Part shown: piece by piece, positions 51,273 to 59,949 of the stretch
Position numbering within the stretch: the stretch's first letter is position 1
Layout: the number at the start of each line of letters is the position of its first letter
NCBI GenBank assembly: GCA_965200535.1
Contig: CBDAUF010000002.1
Span: 1,178,001 to 1,242,000, forward strand
Direction of reading: 5' to 3'
From: MPNO01 sp965200535
GTDB lineage: Bacteria > Pseudomonadota > Alphaproteobacteria > MPNO01
DNA length: 64,000 bases
Notes under the pieces: model-generated
What the model saw: only the letters and a program-made list of their open reading frames with translations
Told to the model about the DNA's origin: nothing
The model's database searches: none
Translations under genes and position numbers: made by a program

Positions 51273-52487
51273 CTATCTCACCGTCAGGGGCAGCGTGTTG
51301 AATCCGCGAAAACGGGCCCGACCGCCGCGTTCCGGTGCCCCGGCCGGTTCGATGACCGGGAAGCGGGCGACCAGTCTGCCGATGGCCACCCGCCCTTCCA
51401 TGCGGGCGAGCGACATGCCGGCGCAGGCGTGGACCCCGGCGCCGAACGCCAGATGCCGGTTGGGCGTACGCCCGATGTCGAGCCTGTCCGGATCCGGGAA
51501 CTCCGCCGGATCGCGGTTGGCGGCGCCGATCGACATGTGGATGTAGGTCCCGGCGGCGAGCGCGGTACCGCCGAGTACGGTGTCCGCGGCGGCCCGCCGG
51601 TTGCCGATCTGGTTCGAACTCTCGTAGCGCAGGAACTCCTCCACCGCGCTCGCGATCAGGGCCGGATCGGCCCGCAGCCGGCGCATCTGGTCGGGGAAGC
51701 GGAGCAGCGCCTCCACCCCGTTGCCGATCAGGTTGGTGGTGGTCTCGTGCCCGGCGTTGAGCAGGAAGATGCAGTTGTGCAGCAGTTCCGGCTCGCTCAG
51801 CGCTTCGCCGTCCTCGTCGGGGCCGATCAGCTTCGAGAGCACCTCCGCGTCGTCGTTGGAGGGATCGCGCCGGCGCCGCGCCACCAGGGTGCGCAGATAG
51901 TCCTTGAACGCCTCCACCGCCGCCGATCCGCGCGCCACCTGATCCGCCGTCGGCCGCGGTTCGAGGCCGCTCAGGATGGCGAGCGACCAGCCGCGCAGCG
52001 GCCCGCGCTCGGCCCGCGGGATGCCCAGCATGTCGCCGATCAGCTCGACCGGGAGCGCCGAGGCGAGGTCGCGGATCAGGTCGCACGACCCGCGTTCGGC
52101 AATGCGTTCCAGCATCTCGTCCACCACCGCCTCGACGCGGGGTTCCAGCGCCCGCAGCGCGCGCGGCGTGAACGCCGGCATCAGCCGTTTCCGCACCCGC
52201 GTGTGGTACGGCGCGTCGTTGAACACCAGGCTGGTCGTGTGGTGTTCGTAGAGCGGCGTCTCCCCCATCGCCGGGCGGAAATCGTCCGTCTTGTCGGAGG
52301 AGTAGCGGGCGGCGTCGTGGTAGACCGCCGATATGTCCGCATAACGGGTGAGAAAAACCGACCCGTCCGCCATCCGCTTCACCGGCGCGTGCCGCCTCAG
52401 CGCATGGTAGGTGGGAAACGGGTCGTCGAGAAAATCCTGCGTCAGACGGGAGATCTCGAACGCGTCGGCGAGATGTCTGTCGTCCAC
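51273..52487 (-). CDS. Cytochrome P450 (bacterial class I type)
   Basis: 404 residues from GTG 52487. The haem-binding loop FGAGVHACAGMSLAR has its Cys near residue 355; the I-helix motif AGHETTTN carries the acid-alcohol pair (Glu-Thr); the K-helix ExxR is EEFLR. It is a soluble monooxygenase needing a ferredoxin and reductase, neither encoded nearby. It sits 26 bases upstream of the molybdoenzyme gene and 51 bases downstream of an amidohydrolase. The substrate is unknown. Confidence 0.92.
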   Translation of the reverse strand: MDDRHLADAFEISRLTQDFLDDPFPTYHALRRHAPVKRMADGSVFLTRYADISAVYHDAARYSSDKTDDFRPAMGETPLYEHHTTSLVFNDAPYHTRVRKRLMPAFTPRALRALEPRVEAVVDEMLERIAERGSCDLIRDLASALPVELIGDMLGIPRAERGPLRGWSLAILSGLEPRPTADQVARGSAAVEAFKDYLRTLVARRRRDPSNDDAEVLSKLIGPDEDGEALSEPELLHNCIFLLNAGHETTTNLIGNGVEALLRFPDQMRRLRADPALIASAVEEFLRYESSNQIGNRRAAADTVLGGTALAAGTYIHMSIGAANRDPAEFPDPDRLDIGRTPNRHLAFGAGVHACAGMSLARMEGRVAIGRLVARFPVIEPAGAPERGGRARFRGFNTLPLTVR

Positions 52488-52538
52488 CGCTTGTCGTTCC
52501 GAAAATGGGCTGCCGGCCGCCGCGCCGGGTCCGGGGTG

Positions 52539-53759
52539 TCAGCCGCCGATGCCGAAGACCCGCTTGGCCGTGAGGCCGAGGATGTTGCGCTTCGCCTGCT
52601 CGTCGAGGAAGGGCAGGTCGAAGATCACGCTGGGCGCATCGAAATCCCAGTGCGGCCAGTCGGACGAGTACATCATCTGGGTCGAGGCGTTGAATGCATC
52701 GCAGGTCGCCTCCAGCAATTTGAGGTTGGTCCGCTCCAGCGGCTGCGAGGTGTAATACATTTCGCCGATATAGTCGCTCGGCAGGCGCTTCAGCGCCGGC
52801 GCCTCGGAGGAGCGCATCAGATATTCGTTGTCGAGCCGGGGCATCATGAAGGCGAGCCAGGCGACGCCGCTCTCGATCCAGACCACCGGCAGGTCGGGAA
52901 AGCGCTCCGGCAGGCCGTTCATCACCCAGTTGGCGAGGTGCACCATGTTGCACAGCGAGAACGAGATCGCATGCATGGTGAGGAACCGGTTGAGCTGGCG
53001 GACATAGCCGTCGCCGCCCCAGTTGGGCCCGGCGTGGAAGCCGAGGGCGAGGCCGCGCTCCTCGATCATCCGGTAGAGCCGCATGTAGGAATTGTGGTGC
53101 ACCGGCTTGTAGCGCACCGAGGTCACCATGAAGCCGACGACGCCCTTGGCATCGCCGTAGCGTTCGACGATCTCCTCGCACGCCGGCGGGTCGCTGAAGG
53201 GCAGGTAGAGCAATGACTTGATGCGGTCGTCGGCGGCCAGGACCCGCTCGGTGACCCAGCGGTTGTAGCCCCGCGCGAGGGCGATCTCGACGTCGAGCTC
53301 CGGGTGCAGCCCGAGCGCCAGCATCGGCGTCGGGAAGGTGACCTGGTAGTCGATGCCGAAGCTCTCGATCGCCCGGCGGATCAGGCTCACGTCGCGCTGC
53401 ACGCCGGGTTCGCCGGGCTCCAGCATGCCCGGCTCGTGCGGGATGCGCCCGCCGACGCTCTGGTGCGCCGGCCAGCCGCCCGCCTGCATGATGCCGGTGT
53501 TGATGTCGGCCCGGCCGTGCTCGGCGCCGCCGCGGAAATTGGCGGCGATGTCGCGGATGACGGGATCGGGAATGTACTCCACGATCTCCGGCCACGACTG
53601 GTTCTCGAAATGATGCGCATCGACGTCGATGATCAGATAGTCGTCGAAATTGCGGTCCCGCGCCTGGCGCGCGGCATGCGCGAGGACGTCGCGCGTCCCC
53701 GCATCCCGTTTCAATTCGGCCAACCGGGTCTGGCCGGCGCCCGGTTCCATCGTATCCAT
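52539..53759 (-). CDS. TIM-barrel amidohydrolase (amidohydrolase_2 family, copy 2)
   Basis: 406 residues from ATG 53759, nine bases after GAGG; two longer starts add nothing conserved. Metal ligands in the expected order: DVDAHHFEN (H-x-x-like first site), LGFHAGPNWGG, WIESGVAWL and YSSDWPHWDFD (catalytic Asp). Family enzymes cleave or decarboxylate aromatic or heterocyclic acids. It opens the operon amidohydrolase-P450-BisC-quinone reductase, which is driven by the promoter at 53854-53882. It is a paralogue of the gene at 28028. Confidence 0.84.
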   Translation of the reverse strand: MDTMEPGAGQTRLAELKRDAGTRDVLAHAARQARDRNFDDYLIIDVDAHHFENQSWPEIVEYIPDPVIRDIAANFRGGAEHGRADINTGIMQAGGWPAHQSVGGRIPHEPGMLEPGEPGVQRDVSLIRRAIESFGIDYQVTFPTPMLALGLHPELDVEIALARGYNRWVTERVLAADDRIKSLLYLPFSDPPACEEIVERYGDAKGVVGFMVTSVRYKPVHHNSYMRLYRMIEERGLALGFHAGPNWGGDGYVRQLNRFLTMHAISFSLCNMVHLANWVMNGLPERFPDLPVVWIESGVAWLAFMMPRLDNEYLMRSSEAPALKRLPSDYIGEMYYTSQPLERTNLKLLEATCDAFNASTQMMYSSDWPHWDFDAPSVIFDLPFLDEQAKRNILGLTAKRVFGIGG

Positions 53760-53853
53760 GATCTCGGCCTCGCGTGCGTTGCGGCTCTGAACTGTCGCGC
53801 GGACGGGCGGAAATTGCAACCGTTCCTCTCCCCCACGTCTCGCGATGATGGCA

Positions 53854-53910
53854 AAATTACCCCAAATTACGTCCCGTGTCAAGAAAATTTTTCACCATAT
53901 GAAATTTTTC
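53854..53910 (-). promoter_or_regulatory. Promoter with upstream dyad for the amidohydrolase-P450 operon
   Basis: On the minus strand: -35 TTGACA (complement of 53877-53882, a perfect consensus), 17-base spacer, -10 TAATTT (complement of 53854-53859). Just upstream (about 53884-53910) is an AT-rich imperfect dyad reading AAATTTCA-TATGG-TGAAAAATTT, a likely operator. The stretch is sharply AT-rich in an otherwise GC-rich gap. The remainder of 53911-54222 shows no gene. Confidence 0.55.
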
Positions 53911-54222
53911 GCAGTCGAACGCTCCCGATCCCGACACTGCCCCGCACAAACCGGAACCCACCTCCGGTCTGGAACCAACCGCCCGCCTGCGCTAGCATGC
54001 GCGCGTTGGGGCTGTTGGGGTGAGCGTGCTCTGCGGCTTCGGACGTCGGGCCTTCGCGCGTAGCGCCGCTCGGTTGCCGGTTGCCGGCGGGGCTGCTAGG
54101 GTCCGGGCGCCGCCGGGTTCCCTGAACGGATGGAATGCCGCGCGCGGGCGGAGCGCGCCGTTGGCGCCTGCGCACGCCCGCCGGCTCCCCGGCACCCCCC
54201 GAGCCGCCGGAGTCCGAGCACG

Positions 54223-55254
54223 ATGTCGAGCCAGCCGCGTTATCCCCACGACGACCTCGAATACGGCGAGACCCTCGAGGTCGCGCCCGGCATCCACTGG
54301 CTGAAGATGCCGCTGCCCTTCGACCTCGACCACATCAACCTCTACCTGATCGAGGACGGCGACGGCTGGACCGTCGTCGATACCGGCTGGAACGGCGACG
54401 ACGTCAAGGGTCACTGGCTCGAGATCCTCCGGGGGCCGCTCGGCGGGCGGCCGGTGAAGCGCGCCATCGTCACCCATTTCCACCCCGACCATCTCGGCCT
54501 CGCCGGCTGGCTCGAGGAGGAGTACGGCACCGCACTGTGGATGACCTACGGGGAGTGGCTGCAGGCGCATCTGGCGTGGACGCAGGACGTCACCCACGAC
54601 GTGAACGGGTGGATGGACTTCTTCCGGGTCAACGGGCTCGACGATGCGAGCGTCGATGCCTACCGCGCCGGCACCGGCAATTTCGGCCGCTGGACGGCGC
54701 CGGTGCCGATGCGGGTGCGGCGGATCTGGCACAATGCCGAGATCGACATCGGCGGGCGCACCTGGCAGGTGATCGTCGGCGGCGGGCACTCGCCCGAGCA
54801 CGCCTCGCTCTACTGCGCCGACCTCAACGTGCTGATCGCGGGCGACCAGATCCTGCCGCGGATCACCACCAACATCAGCGTCTGGTTCGCCGAACCGGAG
54901 GGCGACCCGCTCCGCCATTTCATCGAGAGCTTCGACCGGTTCGGCCACCTGCCGGGGGACTGCTTCGTGCTGCCGTCGCACAACCGGCCGTTCTACGGCC
55001 TTCCCGAACGGCTGGCCTTCCTCCGCGAACACCATCGCGAGCGGCTCGACATGGCGCGCGACTACTGCACCGAACCGAAGACCGCGATCGACCTCCTGCC
55101 GGTGCTCTTCAAGCGCAGGCTCGACGGCCACCAGATCGGCTTTGCGATGGGCGAGGCGCTTTCCCATCTGCACTATCTGGTGAACGAGGGCACCCTGGTC
55201 CGCCTCGAGGACGAGGCCGACGGCAAGGTGCGCTACCTGCGGGAGGACCGATGA
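54223..55254 (+). CDS. Metallo-beta-lactamase-fold hydrolase
   Basis: 343 residues from ATG 54223. The motif T-H-F-H-P-D-H (about residues 86-92) binds two metals; GGGHSPEH (third His) and AGDQILPR (bridging Asp) follow. Large C-terminal region (about 235-343) with a winged-helix-like end (LSHLHYLVNEGTLVRLEDE) as in many MBL hydrolases acting on thioesters or lactones. It overlaps the first hotdog gene as ATGA. Its context suggests a CoA-ester pathway, but no substrate can be named. Confidence 0.86.
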   Translation: MSSQPRYPHDDLEYGETLEVAPGIHWLKMPLPFDLDHINLYLIEDGDGWTVVDTGWNGDDVKGHWLEILRGPLGGRPVKRAIVTHFHPDHLGLAGWLEEEYGTALWMTYGEWLQAHLAWTQDVTHDVNGWMDFFRVNGLDDASVDAYRAGTGNFGRWTAPVPMRVRRIWHNAEIDIGGRTWQVIVGGGHSPEHASLYCADLNVLIAGDQILPRITTNISVWFAEPEGDPLRHFIESFDRFGHLPGDCFVLPSHNRPFYGLPERLAFLREHHRERLDMARDYCTEPKTAIDLLPVLFKRRLDGHQIGFAMGEALSHLHYLVNEGTLVRLEDEADGKVRYLREDR

Positions 55255-55628
55255 CGCGGCCCGGCGCGACCGGCGCCTGGGAGGCCGCGGTCGGCGAGGA
55301 GCACACCGCGCACGCGCTCGGCAACGAGGGGGTGCACGTGCTGGCGACCCCGGTGGCGACGCATTTCTGCGCCCTTGCCGCGCGGCGCGCCCTCGCCGGC
55401 GGGCTGGCGGAGGGCGAGGCCGCGGTGCCGCGGCGCTGCATCGTCGCCCATCTGCGGGCGTCGCCGCGCGGCGCCAGGATCAGGGCGTTCGCCCGGGTGA
55501 CGGCGGTGGAGGGGCGCGAGGTCACGCTCGCCGTCGAGGCGCAGGACGGCGAGGGGATCATCATGTCCGGCACCCATGTCTGGACTGTCGGGGACTGCGC
55601 GGCGCTCGCCGCGGGAGAGGCGGGCTAG
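55251..55628 (+). CDS. FlK-like hotdog thioesterase (subunit A)
   Basis: 125 residues. A short hotdog-fold protein of the fluoroacetyl-CoA-thioesterase-like group: VGEEHTAHALG, VLATPVATHFCALA, IVAHLRASPRGA (with the conserved His) and EVTLAVEAQDGEGIIMSGTH. The Thr (in LATP) and His (in VAHL) at the places used by FlK are present, so catalysis is plausible. Family enzymes hydrolyse small acyl-CoA thioesters in the cytosol. It is coupled to the MBL hydrolase upstream and lies 4 bases from its paralogue. Confidence 0.78.
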   Translation: MTRPGATGAWEAAVGEEHTAHALGNEGVHVLATPVATHFCALAARRALAGGLAEGEAAVPRRCIVAHLRASPRGARIRAFARVTAVEGREVTLAVEAQDGEGIIMSGTHVWTVGDCAALAAGEAG

Positions 55629-55632
55629 CGGC

Positions 55633-56025
55633 GTGGGCAGTTTCTCGATCGGCATGACGGGCCGCTACGAGACGGTCGTCGAGGCGCGCCATCTCGGGCC
55701 GGCCAACGACTATCCCGACATCCCGTTCCTCTCCGACCCGTGGTTCACGCTGTTCTGCGAGGTCGCCGGCGACGAGGCGCTCAAGCCCGGATACGCGGCG
55801 GGCGAGGCGAGCCTCGGCGTTGCCGTCGACCTGGAGCGCCTGGCCTCGGTGCCGGCCGGCCGGCGCCTTGTTTTCCTGGCCGAGGTCGCGGCCGTCGATG
55901 GCCGGCGGATCGGCTTGACGGTCTCCGGCGAGGATGCGGGCCGCGTCTTCGTCCGCGGCACCCACGACCGCGTGGTGGTCGATCTCGACCGCTTCCTCGC
56001 ACGCCTGCCCGCGCCGCGCCCCTGA
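55633..56025 (+). CDS. FlK-like hotdog protein lacking catalytic residues (subunit B)
   Basis: 130 residues from GTG 55633. Paralogous to the preceding gene in layout: TGRYETVVEARHLG, PFLSDPWFTLFCEVA, VAVDLERLASVPAGRRL and RIGLTVSGEDAGRVFVRGTHDRV. The Thr and His positions of subunit A read L-S-D-P and D-L-E-R here, so the known catalytic residues seem lost. It may bind acyl-CoA without cleaving it, or pair with subunit A as a heterodimer (inference). The start has no strong ribosome site and is probably coupled. Confidence 0.72.
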   Translation: MGSFSIGMTGRYETVVEARHLGPANDYPDIPFLSDPWFTLFCEVAGDEALKPGYAAGEASLGVAVDLERLASVPAGRRLVFLAEVAAVDGRRIGLTVSGEDAGRVFVRGTHDRVVVDLDRFLARLPAPRP

Positions 56026-56037
56026 GTCGCCGGCCGC

Positions 56038-56664
56038 CTACTTCTTGGGGATGCCGCGGTGGGCGTTCTCGCCCCAGACTTCGCGGACCCGCTTGTCGCG
56101 GCCGCAGCCGTAGCGGTAGAAGCGGTAGCGGAGCGGGTTCTTCTGATAATAGTCTTGGTGGTACTCCTCGGCCGGGTAGAACGTCTTCGCCATCAGGATC
56201 GGCGTGACCACCGGCGCGGCGAGCCCGCCCGACTTGCCGAGCGCCGCCTTCGAGGCGGCCGCCGCACGCCGCTGTTCGGGGCTGTGGAAGAAGACCGCGG
56301 TCTTGTAGCTGTGCCCGCGGTCGCAGAACTGTCCGCCGTCGTCGGTCGGATCGACGCTGTGCCAGAACACGTCGAGCAGCTTTTCGTAACTCACCCGGGC
56401 CGGGTCGTAGGTGATCCGCACCACCTCGTAATGCCCGGTGCCGCCCGCGGTCACGTCCTCGTAGGTCGGGTTTTCGAGCGTGCCGCCGGTATAGCCGGAC
56501 TCGGTGGCGAGCACCCCCGGCACCTTGTCGAAGTCGGACTCGACGCACCAGAAACAGCCGCCGGCGAAGGTGGCGACGGCCTGCGCGGCGATGGCGGCGG
56601 CGGCGGTTCCCGCGAGCAGGGATGCGGAAAGCAGCAGCGCCCCGATGGTCCGTGTCATGTGCAT
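56038..56664 (-). CDS. msrA: Peptide-methionine (S)-S-oxide reductase, exported
   Basis: 208 residues from ATG 56664, with GGAGGA upstream. MsrA domain with the nucleophile motif G-C-F-W-C-V-E (about residues 36-42, following the signal), FDKVPGVLATESGYTGG, YEDVTAGGTGH and YYQKNPLRYRFYRYGCGR, whose Cys may resolve the disulfide. A signal peptide precedes it (RTIGALLLSASLLAGTAAAA), so this copy repairs oxidised methionine in the periplasm. It converges on the hotdog pair and is divergent from the next gene. Confidence 0.93.
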   Translation of the reverse strand: MHMTRTIGALLLSASLLAGTAAAAIAAQAVATFAGGCFWCVESDFDKVPGVLATESGYTGGTLENPTYEDVTAGGTGHYEVVRITYDPARVSYEKLLDVFWHSVDPTDDGGQFCDRGHSYKTAVFFHSPEQRRAAAASKAALGKSGGLAAPVVTPILMAKTFYPAEEYHQDYYQKNPLRYRFYRYGCGRDKRVREVWGENAHRGIPKK

Positions 56665-56840
56665 CCGGTTGTCCTCCGTCGTTGCAGCCGGCGAGCGGCC
56701 GGAACACCGTCGCCGCCGACGGCGCCGCGCGTCAACCCCGCGCCGCGGCATCCCGCTCGGGCATTTTGCCGCAGACGCGGTTGCGGTAGACTGCGCAGAG
56801 GCACGCGGCCCGGAGCGCCGCAGACACAGCGGAGGAAGGA

Positions 56841-57674
56841 ATGCCCAAGGTCCTGACCGAGGAGCAGATCGACTTTTTCGAGCGCGAGGGATACCTCTAC
56901 CCGATCGACGGAGTCGAGAAGGATAAGTGCGACGATCTGCTGGGTGCGATGAACAGGTTCGAGGAAGACCAGGGAATCAACCCCGGCGTGTTCAAGCTCA
57001 AGGGCCATCTGTGCCTGCCCGAGACCTGGGATCTGATCCGCGAGCCGCGCATTCTCGACGCCGCCGAGGACATCATCGGGCCCAACATCCTCGCCTTCGG
57101 CTCGCGCTTCTGGGTCAAGCCGGCGGGCGACGGCTCCTTCGTCTCCTGGCACCAGGATTCGGCCTATTTCGGCTGCGACCCGCACGACATGGTGACCTGC
57201 TGGCTCGCGCTCACGCCGGCCACCAAGGAAAACGGCTGCCTCAGGGTGATGCCGCGTTCGCACCATATCGGCTACGATCACACCGAGAGTCACGAGAACG
57301 CCCCCGGCACGGCGCCCGGGGAGAAGAAGAACATGCTGGGCCGCGGCCAGACCATCGAGGGGCTCGACGAATCGGAGGCGGTGTACATGGAATTGGAGCC
57401 CGGTCAGTTCTCGATGCATACCGAGCGCACGGCGCATGCCTCGTACCCCAACAACTCGACGAAGACGCGGGTCGGCTATTCCTTCTTCCTCATTCCGCCG
57501 CACGTCCGCTCGACGCTCGAACGCCGGCCGGCGACGCTGGTCCGCGGGGTCGATGAATACAACCACTGGGACACCGACCCGGTGCCGACCGAGGATCGGC
57601 TGCCCGATCTCATCAAGATGATGCTCGCGCACAACGCCCAGTACACTGACCCGAAATTCCGGCAGCAGGCGTAG
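56841..57674 (+). CDS. Phytanoyl-CoA dioxygenase-family protein
   Basis: 277 residues from ATG 56841, preceded by GGAGGAAGG. A double-stranded beta-helix 2-oxoglutarate/Fe(II) oxygenase: the facial triad is the H-x-D in WHQDSAYFG (about residue 104) and a distal His in MHTERTAHAS, with the Arg in KTRVGYSF holding 2-oxoglutarate. Enzymes of this group hydroxylate lipids, acyl-CoA or small molecules. It is a single gene between msrA and a small membrane peptide. The substrate is unknown. Confidence 0.87.
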   Translation: MPKVLTEEQIDFFEREGYLYPIDGVEKDKCDDLLGAMNRFEEDQGINPGVFKLKGHLCLPETWDLIREPRILDAAEDIIGPNILAFGSRFWVKPAGDGSFVSWHQDSAYFGCDPHDMVTCWLALTPATKENGCLRVMPRSHHIGYDHTESHENAPGTAPGEKKNMLGRGQTIEGLDESEAVYMELEPGQFSMHTERTAHASYPNNSTKTRVGYSFFLIPPHVRSTLERRPATLVRGVDEYNHWDTDPVPTEDRLPDLIKMMLAHNAQYTDPKFRQQA

Positions 57675-57728
57675 CCGGCGCCGGACGCGGGCGGGCGCCG
57701 ACGGGAAACGCGGACAGGCTGCGGCCCG

Positions 57729-57860
57729 ATGGGCAAGAGCGAATACATCTTGATCGGCGGATTGCTGTTCCTCGGCGTGGCCTCGCTGCCGCTGGTCAAG
57801 GATGTCTATCTGATCCAGGACATTGTGCTCGCGATATGCGGCGGGCTGGGCTTCCAGTAG
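57729..57860 (+). CDS. Small 43-residue hydrophobic peptide
   Basis: ATG 57729 to TAG 57860. It has a hydrophilic start, two short hydrophobic segments (YILIGGLLFLGVASLPLV and IVLAICGGLGF) and no recognised motif. It would be a tiny membrane protein with one or two helices. No strong ribosome site is visible, and it lies 54 bases after the dioxygenase gene. The hydrophobic reading and in-frame stop make it plausible but not proven. Confidence 0.45.
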   Translation: MGKSEYILIGGLLFLGVASLPLVKDVYLIQDIVLAICGGLGFQ

Positions 57861-57867
57861 GCGGCGT

Positions 57868-59949
57868 TCAGCGCCCTTCGCGGTACCAGGCGAGCATCAA
57901 CGCGCCGAGGCAGAGGACGAGCACCGCGAGCGCCGGCGCGATCGGCACCTGAACGATGCTCGCCACCCGATAGTCGCGGTTGGCGACCAGCCCCATCCAG
58001 CCCGGCCCGGCCGCCGCCCGGTCCGGCCGGACGCGCCGGAACGAGGGCAGGCCGTCGGCCAGCCACTCGATCCCGCCGTCGGTCGCCTGGGCAAGCCCGG
58101 CGAGCCTGTCGGCGGTGGCGCGGGCGTCGGCGAACTCGACCGGATTCGGATTCTTCACCGCGGCAAGCGCCGTCCGCTCGCCGTCGCTCGCCCGGTAGAG
58201 GCCCGCCTCCTCGGGAACCACGGTCGCCCGCGCCCGGCCGCCGCCGTCATCCTTGAGCGCGACGCTGACGGTGTTGCCGGAGGGCGCCGTGAGTTCGACC
58301 GGAGGATGCCTGCCCGAGAGGCTGCGGCGGACGATGATGAGGCCGCCCCGGTCGGCGACGAGCCGCAGGTCGTTTTCCTCGAGGTCGGGCTCCTTCATCA
58401 GCCAGTGCGACAGGCGGCGGAGGATCTCCGAATGGGGCCCGCCGGTCTCGTAACCGCGCGCCCACAGCCAGATGTGGTCGCTCAGAAACTGGGCCACGCG
58501 CCCCTCGCCGACCCGGTCGACGATGAGCAGCGGTTGGTTCCTCTCGCCGCCGCGCATCAGGATGGTCCCGGTTCCGGGTTGCGCTTCGATCAGACGGAAC
58601 CAGCGGCCCCAGCGCGAGCGCTCGCCCGCCGCGCCGACTAGGTCCGCGGTCACCGGGTGGCGTTCCCCCAGGCCGGCGACGACGGGTTTGAAACCCCGTT
58701 CGATGACGCGCCCGGTCGGTGCGGCGGGCAGGATATCGGCGAGCGGGCTCCGGTACAGGCTGAACGGCGAGGCGAAACCCGGACCGGCCACCTCCAGAAC
58801 CGCGCCGCCGCCGCGAACGAAGCGGGCGATGTTGTCGAGGTAGATCGCCGGCAGGACTCCGCGCCGGCGGTATCGATCGAAGATGATGAGGTCAAAGTCC
58901 TTGAGTTTCACCTCGAAGAGCTCGCGGATCGGAAAGGCGATCAGCGAAAGTTCGCGGACCGGCGTGGCATCGAGCTTCTCCGGCGGCCTCAGGATGGTGA
59001 AATGCACCAGGTCGACCGAGGGGTCCGCCTTGAGGAAGTTGCGCCACACCCGCCCGCCGGGGTGCGGCTGTCCAGACACCAGCAGCACCCGCAGCCGCTC
59101 CCGCACGCCGGATATCTCGACCACATTGCGGTTGTTGACCGCGGTCAGTTCGCCGGGCCGGTTCTCGATGCGGAGTTCGAAGATGTTGGGGCCGGCGTGG
59201 TCGATCTCGACGGCGATCTTGCGGGCGGCGCCGACCGGGATGTCGGCCTGGCGGATCGTCTTGCCGTCGCGCGCGATCGCGAGGCGCGCGCTGCCGCCGG
59301 CGCCCCCGTCCTCCACCCGGACCTCGATCTCCGCTTCGGTCCCGACCAGGGCGAAGCCCGGCGCCTTGTCGACGAACAGAATGCGGTCGCGTTCGCCGCG
59401 CCGGCCGTTGAGCAGCACGTGGATCGGGCCGCCGAACGGCAGGGAAGCGGGCGCGCCGCCGCTGCCGGAGGGCACGTCGTGCACCTGGCCGTCGGTCAGC
59501 AGGACGACGCCGGCGATCCGTTTCCGGGAGGTGCCGGACAGGCTGCGCGCGAGCGCCTCGAACAGGTGCGTCCCTTCGCGCGCGCCGGCGGTCCCGCCGC
59601 CTTCCGGGTTGGCGCCGGCCCGCACCACGCGCAGTTCGAGGCCGTCGAAGCGCGCCAGCCGGGCGCGGATCTCCTCCAGTGCGCCGCGCGCCCGTTCGCC
59701 GCGTCCGTCGATCCGCTGGCTCGGCGAGTCATCGACCACCACGGTGACGATGTCCGACAGCGGTTCGCGCTTCTCGTCGATCAGAGACGGGTTGGCGAGC
59801 GCGATCCAGAGCACGGAGAGGGCAAGCGCCCGCCATACGAGCCCGCGCGCACGCACCCAGGCACCCGCCGCGAGCACCGCCAGCCCGAGGACGCCGACAG
59901 CGGCCAGAGGGATCCAGTCGATCAGCGGAGCGAAAGCGATGGAGGTCAT
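57868..59949 (-). CDS. VWA/glutamine-amidotransferase-like membrane protein of the MoxR operon
   Basis: 693 residues from ATG 59949, overlapping the preceding stop as ATGA. N-terminal helices (about 10-55), then a VWA-like domain with a MIDAS-type D-D-S-P-S (about residues 73-77) and VVLLTDGQVHD; a class I glutamine-amidotransferase-like fold in the middle (LIIFDRYRR, FVRGGGAVLEVAGPGF); and a final helix before the C-terminus (VPIAPALAVLVLCLGALMLAW). Longer upstream extensions are antisense-free but outside the gene. It is the last gene of the MoxR-DUF58-BatA operon, which in related bacteria aids envelope or stress maintenance. Confidence 0.8.
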   Translation of the reverse strand: MTSIAFAPLIDWIPLAAVGVLGLAVLAAGAWVRARGLVWRALALSVLWIALANPSLIDEKREPLSDIVTVVVDDSPSQRIDGRGERARGALEEIRARLARFDGLELRVVRAGANPEGGGTAGAREGTHLFEALARSLSGTSRKRIAGVVLLTDGQVHDVPSGSGGAPASLPFGGPIHVLLNGRRGERDRILFVDKAPGFALVGTEAEIEVRVEDGGAGGSARLAIARDGKTIRQADIPVGAARKIAVEIDHAGPNIFELRIENRPGELTAVNNRNVVEISGVRERLRVLLVSGQPHPGGRVWRNFLKADPSVDLVHFTILRPPEKLDATPVRELSLIAFPIRELFEVKLKDFDLIIFDRYRRRGVLPAIYLDNIARFVRGGGAVLEVAGPGFASPFSLYRSPLADILPAAPTGRVIERGFKPVVAGLGERHPVTADLVGAAGERSRWGRWFRLIEAQPGTGTILMRGGERNQPLLIVDRVGEGRVAQFLSDHIWLWARGYETGGPHSEILRRLSHWLMKEPDLEENDLRLVADRGGLIIVRRSLSGRHPPVELTAPSGNTVSVALKDDGGGRARATVVPEEAGLYRASDGERTALAAVKNPNPVEFADARATADRLAGLAQATDGGIEWLADGLPSFRRVRPDRAAAGPGWMGLVANRDYRVASIVQVPIAPALAVLVLCLGALMLAWYREGR

